A stretch of 8,873 bases of DNA, taken from Deltaproteobacteria bacterium (GTDB lineage Bacteria; Desulfobacterota; Desulfobulbia; Desulfobulbales; BM004). A program made the translations under genes and the position numbers. Position 1 is the stretch's first letter. The number at the start of each line of letters is the position of its first letter. The notes under the pieces are model-generated. The model saw nothing but the letters and a program-made list of their open reading frames with translations, searched no databases and was not told where the DNA came from. The DNA lies in the NCBI GenBank assembly GCA_019312985.1, contig JAFDCC010000013.1, positions 1-8,873 on the forward strand, in the 5' to 3' direction. Positions 5,441-8,873 of the stretch are shown piece by piece.

Positions 5441-8400
5441 TTAAAATCTATACGTTACTGAAAAAAGGGCCTGCCTGTGCTGATACTCGTCCAGATCGAG
5501 AATCCCGAGAGAAACAGTGGCAAGATACTTTTCTGCAATTTCCAGGTTGAGACTTCCCCGCAATTCGTGCAAATCATTCTCTTCCGAATCATACCCGAGG
5601 GAATACTCGACGATATAATAGCTTGGGACTCCTCTTGCAAGCGCATCATTTGACAACTGGTGTTTAAAATAGAAGGAAAAACGGGTTAGCCAGTAATCCC
5701 GGGGCGACCAGTAGGGATGGTCATCCAGGGCAAAACCGTCTTCTGTCGCCATGCCGGGGTTCTGCCCTTCCCCGGAGTCGTAAAAGTCATACTTGTAACT
5801 TATCCTGAGCAGGGTGGGTTCCGGCACGACGATAAAGGATGCCCACAGCGCGTAATTTCCTGTCCAGTTGCTGTCAGAGTAATCCGCGAAGTCATAATAT
5901 CCTCCAAGAGGGATACTGGGAAAAACATCAAGCATTGCCTCGACCCGGTAGCTCCGTTTCCTGATACCGCGCTTGAGGCTTGCGGTTGTGTCGGCCACCA
6001 CGTCCTGCTTGAACGAGAAAGCCGCCTGCACCTCATCGGCCACCTTCCCGGTAATTTTCCCGGACAGGAGGAAGACCTCATCCTTTTCTCTGTCCAGATT
6101 TTCAAACCCTGCACCAAGAGAGACCCCAATCGCCTGGGAAACTTTACCGTTGTATGTCAGCATGGTGCGCCATCCCCAGAGACTCTCATCAGCCGCGGTT
6201 GACGTATAGTTTACCCGGCCGAGATCGACATGCCACTCATGGCTTTCGCCCAAGTAATACTGTGCCTCTCCCCGCACCATCTCCTGCCGCATGGCTTTAT
6301 ACCCGTCCCAGCCATCCTCCTCGTCCATGACATAGGCCAGTGAAACCCGGGGCCGCCGTTTTAGATCGTTTCGCTGTATTGCCTCTGCAAGCCCGGGGAA
6401 ATAAGGATTTTGCGTTGCCATCTCACGGTAAAGGGCGGCTTCTTCACCAAGCCGCTCAAGCTTGCTGTAGAGGCCGGCCAGGTCATAGAGCAGAAAATCA
6501 TTCCGACTATACTCTGCAATATAGTTTTCAAGGATGGTTGCGGCACGGTAATATTCCCGCCGCATGACAGAACGCTTGACCGCCAGCTCCCGGCTCAGCC
6601 TTTTCTGCCAGCGGTATGCCGCATATCGCGGCGCTGCCAGAGAATTAACCGCCCGACCGCTCTCGGAAAAATCCAACGCATGGTGCGGTGCCATAATAAT
6701 CTGTGAAAGAGCGGGTTCCGTATCCCGCCCGAAAGCAATAAGATCGAACCAGCCCTTTCTGTCGGGGGCGCTCTCCACTTGCAGCCCCAACTCCCTGACT
6801 TTATCCTCCAGAATTTTTTCAACCGACGGCTCGACGACGGATGAGTAGAGGGCAGCCGATTCTTTCCAGCGGCCCAGTTCCCACACAATACGGGCATGAA
6901 GCATTCCTAAATCAATGCGGCCGGGATTTTCCGCACGAAGAATTGCAAGCCGGTCGTCTGCTTCGTGCAGCATGCCGACTCTGGCGAGGAGGGCGGCCTG
7001 CTGCGCAAGAAACCAGGTATTTTCCGGATAGTTTTCCAAAAAACGCGACAGCAGCACAAGTGTTGCCTGATATTTCCCCTGCTGCACCATGGCATCCACA
7101 AGCAGGTATTTGGCTCGCAGCGACTCAGGCTCTTTTTTTTCTACAATTTCAGAAATTTGCAGCTGCCCGGCAATATTTCCGTACTTTCTGTACGTTGCGG
7201 CAAGACGCAGCTGCCGACCGGAATCGTGCCTGGCATATGACCTCGCCTCTTCTGCAATTTTTCCGGCCTGACTCTCCCTGCCCCACGCCCGGTAAATTTG
7301 CTCGAGCAGGGCAAGAAGCTCCAGTTTTCCCCCGTGGCTTTTTTGCTGGTCAAGGACAGTTCCCGCCGCTTCGCTGTATCTGCCGTCATGGAGAAGATTT
7401 ACCGCCAGCTGCGTCCGTATTTGCAGGAGAGTTGCTTCATGGCCGGAATCATCCGGCTGCCCCTGACTGCTTTGACTCTCCAGCAGCAGTGTTTCGGCCT
7501 CCCGATAAAGGTCAACAGCCAGGTCGTAGTCCCCTGCCGCACCGTACATCTCGGCCTGCAGAAATTCTTCCTTCCACGCCCAGTCCAGCGGTATACCCTC
7601 TTCCGCCGAGCCCGCAAGTGCACGCGAAAGGGCCTCCAGCCAGATCTCGCTTTCCTGAACACGTTCTGTTCTGAGAAAGAGGTGAAAGAGCGATTCAAGG
7701 ACAGCAGCCCGGTGTTTCTCCTCTACCAGAGCAATCCGCAGGGCCTGTTCCGCTTCATACGGCAGGCCGGAACTCTCGTATGCTGCCGCCAGTGCCAGCC
7801 GGGCATTGATCCGCAGCTCCCGCCCTTCGGCATCGTTCTTTCTTGCTGTCGCTGCAATTATGCTGCGGTAACGCACCTCTGCCCTGGATAAATAACCCGC
7901 ATCCCTGTATGCATCAGCGAGAAGAAGCTGGGATGCAATATTCTCATTTTCCTGCTGGAACATCTGCAGGTACGTACCGTGAAAAACCGCCCGGTCGAGA
8001 AATCCCAGCCGGGCTGCCAGGCCTATGGCCTTCATTCTTATATCCAGGCGTCCCGGTTGCTGCTGCAGAAGGGTTTCATACGCCTGGAGCTCCTGGACCG
8101 GGAGATCGATTTTTTCGGCGAGCCGGGCCTGTTCCTCCAGGCAGCGGCTGTTGCGGCAGCCTGCGTCGGCAAGCCCGGCAAAGTATTCCCGACTCTTCTG
8201 CCAATCACCCCTGCTGAAGGCGAGAAGGGCCAGTTCCCGGTTGGCGAACGTATCGCCGGGATCAAGCCCATGTAATTTCTCCAGCACCCCCAGCAATTCA
8301 TCATGGTGCGCCAGGCTCCGCAGCTCTTCTGCGATGAAACGATAGAGGCCGGCACTGTCCTCTGCAACCGTCGCGAGGAACCGGAGCATTGCTTCCCTGC

Positions 8401-8873
8401 CGTTTTTTTCCGCCAGCAGCACCAGGTCAGCTGCCAGTGTTTTTCTAGCAGATGCATGGTCCGCACCGATGCCGATGAGCTGGCGGTACAGCGGCCCAGT
8501 ATCCTCGAGCCGGCCGGCATCACGCAGCAGGCCGATACCATCGAGAAGCTGCGCCGCCTCATCCCGCCTGCCTGTAACAATCTCACCCGGCACCGGTGTT
8601 ACCGCCTTCTCTTTCCGGGCCAGGAGAGCGGTCATTCTGTCTGCAAGTTGCAGGATTGCAGCGTCAGCCGGAAAACGTTGAAGATATTCCCGGTAACAGG
8701 CGAGCGCCTTTTCGTATTCCCCTCTTGTTTCATGGGTCTTTGCCAGGCGAATACAGGCGGTTCGGTCCCCGGGGTTGAATGTTACCGCTTTTTGAAGGTG
8801 CAGCAGCATACGGTCCGTCTGCCCTTTTTCTTCAAAGTAATCAGCCAAAAACAGGTGGGCTGCGATATTTTCC
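5441..8873 (-). CDS. TPR-rich outer-membrane beta-barrel protein, exopolysaccharide-exporter-like, partial (N-terminus beyond right edge)
   Basis: The frame is open from the right edge, giving 1,143 visible residues. It begins inside a TPR (reading ...ENIAAHLFLADYFEEKG), so the true start and any signal peptide are outside. Numbered from the TTG codon at 8848, which is an internal Leu, residues 1 to about 830 are helical TPR-like repeats, e.g. ARLAEKIDL, LALAAAYESSGLPYEAEQAL (351-370) and LYDLAGLYSKLERLGEEAAL (787-806). From about 833 to 1135 the sequence changes to alternating aromatic strands with charged turns and ends in SVTYRF; the terminal Phe is typical of barrel proteins folded by BamA. 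PYWSPRDYW (1045-1053) vaguely recalls the SPxxY region of BcsC. TPRs plus a C-terminal barrel is the plan of BcsC, PgaA and PelB, which pass polysaccharides across the periplasm and outer membrane. Export is inferred; the polymer is unknown. greA follows 25 bp downstream. Confidence 0.8.
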   Translation of the reverse strand, partial: ENIAAHLFLADYFEEKGQTDRMLLHLQKAVTFNPGDRTACIRLAKTHETRGEYEKALACYREYLQRFPADAAILQLADRMTALLARKEKAVTPVPGEIVTGRRDEAAQLLDGIGLLRDAGRLEDTGPLYRQLIGIGADHASARKTLAADLVLLAEKNGREAMLRFLATVAEDSAGLYRFIAEELRSLAHHDELLGVLEKLHGLDPGDTFANRELALLAFSRGDWQKSREYFAGLADAGCRNSRCLEEQARLAEKIDLPVQELQAYETLLQQQPGRLDIRMKAIGLAARLGFLDRAVFHGTYLQMFQQENENIASQLLLADAYRDAGYLSRAEVRYRSIIAATARKNDAEGRELRINARLALAAAYESSGLPYEAEQALRIALVEEKHRAAVLESLFHLFLRTERVQESEIWLEALSRALAGSAEEGIPLDWAWKEEFLQAEMYGAAGDYDLAVDLYREAETLLLESQSSQGQPDDSGHEATLLQIRTQLAVNLLHDGRYSEAAGTVLDQQKSHGGKLELLALLEQIYRAWGRESQAGKIAEEARSYARHDSGRQLRLAATYRKYGNIAGQLQISEIVEKKEPESLRAKYLLVDAMVQQGKYQATLVLLSRFLENYPENTWFLAQQAALLARVGMLHEADDRLAILRAENPGRIDLGMLHARIVWELGRWKESAALYSSVVEPSVEKILEDKVRELGLQVESAPDRKGWFDLIAFGRDTEPALSQIIMAPHHALDFSESGRAVNSLAAPRYAAYRWQKRLSRELAVKRSVMRREYYRAATILENYIAEYSRNDFLLYDLAGLYSKLERLGEEAALYREMATQNPYFPGLAEAIQRNDLKRRPRVSLAYVMDEEDGWDGYKAMRQEMVRGEAQYYLGESHEWHVDLGRVNYTSTAADESLWGWRTMLTYNGKVSQAIGVSLGAGFENLDREKDEVFLLSGKITGKVADEVQAAFSFKQDVVADTTASLKRGIRKRSYRVEAMLDVFPSIPLGGYYDFADYSDSNWTGNYALWASFIVVPEPTLLRISYKYDFYDSGEGQNPGMATEDGFALDDHPYWSPRDYWLTRFSFYFKHQLSNDALARGVPSYYIVEYSLGYDSEENDLHELRGSLNLEIAEKYLATVSLGILDLDEYQHRQALFSVTYRF

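Noticed and set aside
7133..7140. A8 tract (minus strand) in the TPR-barrel gene as a programmed slippage site
   Set aside because: It simply encodes Glu-Lys-Lys-Glu in a frame that continues normally. No adjacent stop-proximal frame or stimulatory structure is evident.
6841..7674. Plus-strand open frame of 277 codons within the TPR-barrel gene
   Set aside because: It lies antisense to the TPR repeats, is rich in Pro, Arg and Ala as expected for the opposite strand of GC-rich coding DNA, and has no recognisable domain.
8846..8848. TTG as the translation start of the TPR-barrel gene
   Set aside because: The frame stays open to the right edge, and the eight residues upstream continue the same TPR helix. 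The codon is therefore an internal leucine and the gene is partial.

Overview
The window is ordinary-looking bacterial chromosome, fairly GC-rich in the genes with AT-rich intergenic control regions. The gene set suggests a Gram-negative, probably anaerobic member of the Desulfobacterota (old Deltaproteobacteria): a cytochrome c assembly membrane protein with a WWWDP signature, a TetR regulator resembling Bacillus FadR/YsiA, and an outer-membrane beta-barrel protein. The phylum is an inference, since no rRNA or tRNA gene is present. I see no mobile element, CRISPR array or phage gene.

Layout. (1) 1-867, minus: 5' part of a cytochrome c biogenesis (CcmF/CcsA-type) protein that runs off the left edge. 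(2) 868-1179: divergent control region. (3) 1180-1371, plus: a 63-residue DUF2892 membrane protein. (4) 1372-1430: convergent junction with a hairpin terminator whose T-rich tail serves the minus strand. (5) 3878 down to 1431, minus: a two-gene operon. A single reading frame fuses PurD to PurE, and 9 bp later comes the threonylcarbamoyl-AMP synthase gene tsaC. (6) 3879-4297: a 419-bp divergent control region. It holds a consensus-like promoter and an excellent FadR/YsiA-type operator for the TetR gene, and a candidate promoter, palindrome and hairpins ahead of purDE. (7) 4298-4882, plus: the FadR/YsiA-like TetR regulator. (8) 5415 down to 4930, minus: greA. (9) 8873 down to 5441, minus: a very large TPR protein with a C-terminal outer-membrane barrel. 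It enters from the right edge and lies 25 bp upstream of greA.

How the genes fit together. PurD and PurE catalyse the second and sixth steps of IMP synthesis. Their covalent fusion is the most unusual coding feature here. TsaC makes the intermediate for the tRNA t6A modification and appears to be co-transcribed with purDE. The TetR gene stands alone and probably represses itself through a site on its own transcription start; its fatty-acid-degradation targets would lie elsewhere. The TPR-barrel protein has the architecture of exopolysaccharide exporters (BcsC, PgaA, PelB), but no synthase gene is visible to name the polymer. No wholly new multi-gene system could be supported. The best leads are the purDE fusion, the FadR-type box, the structured purDE leader and the TPR-barrel protein.
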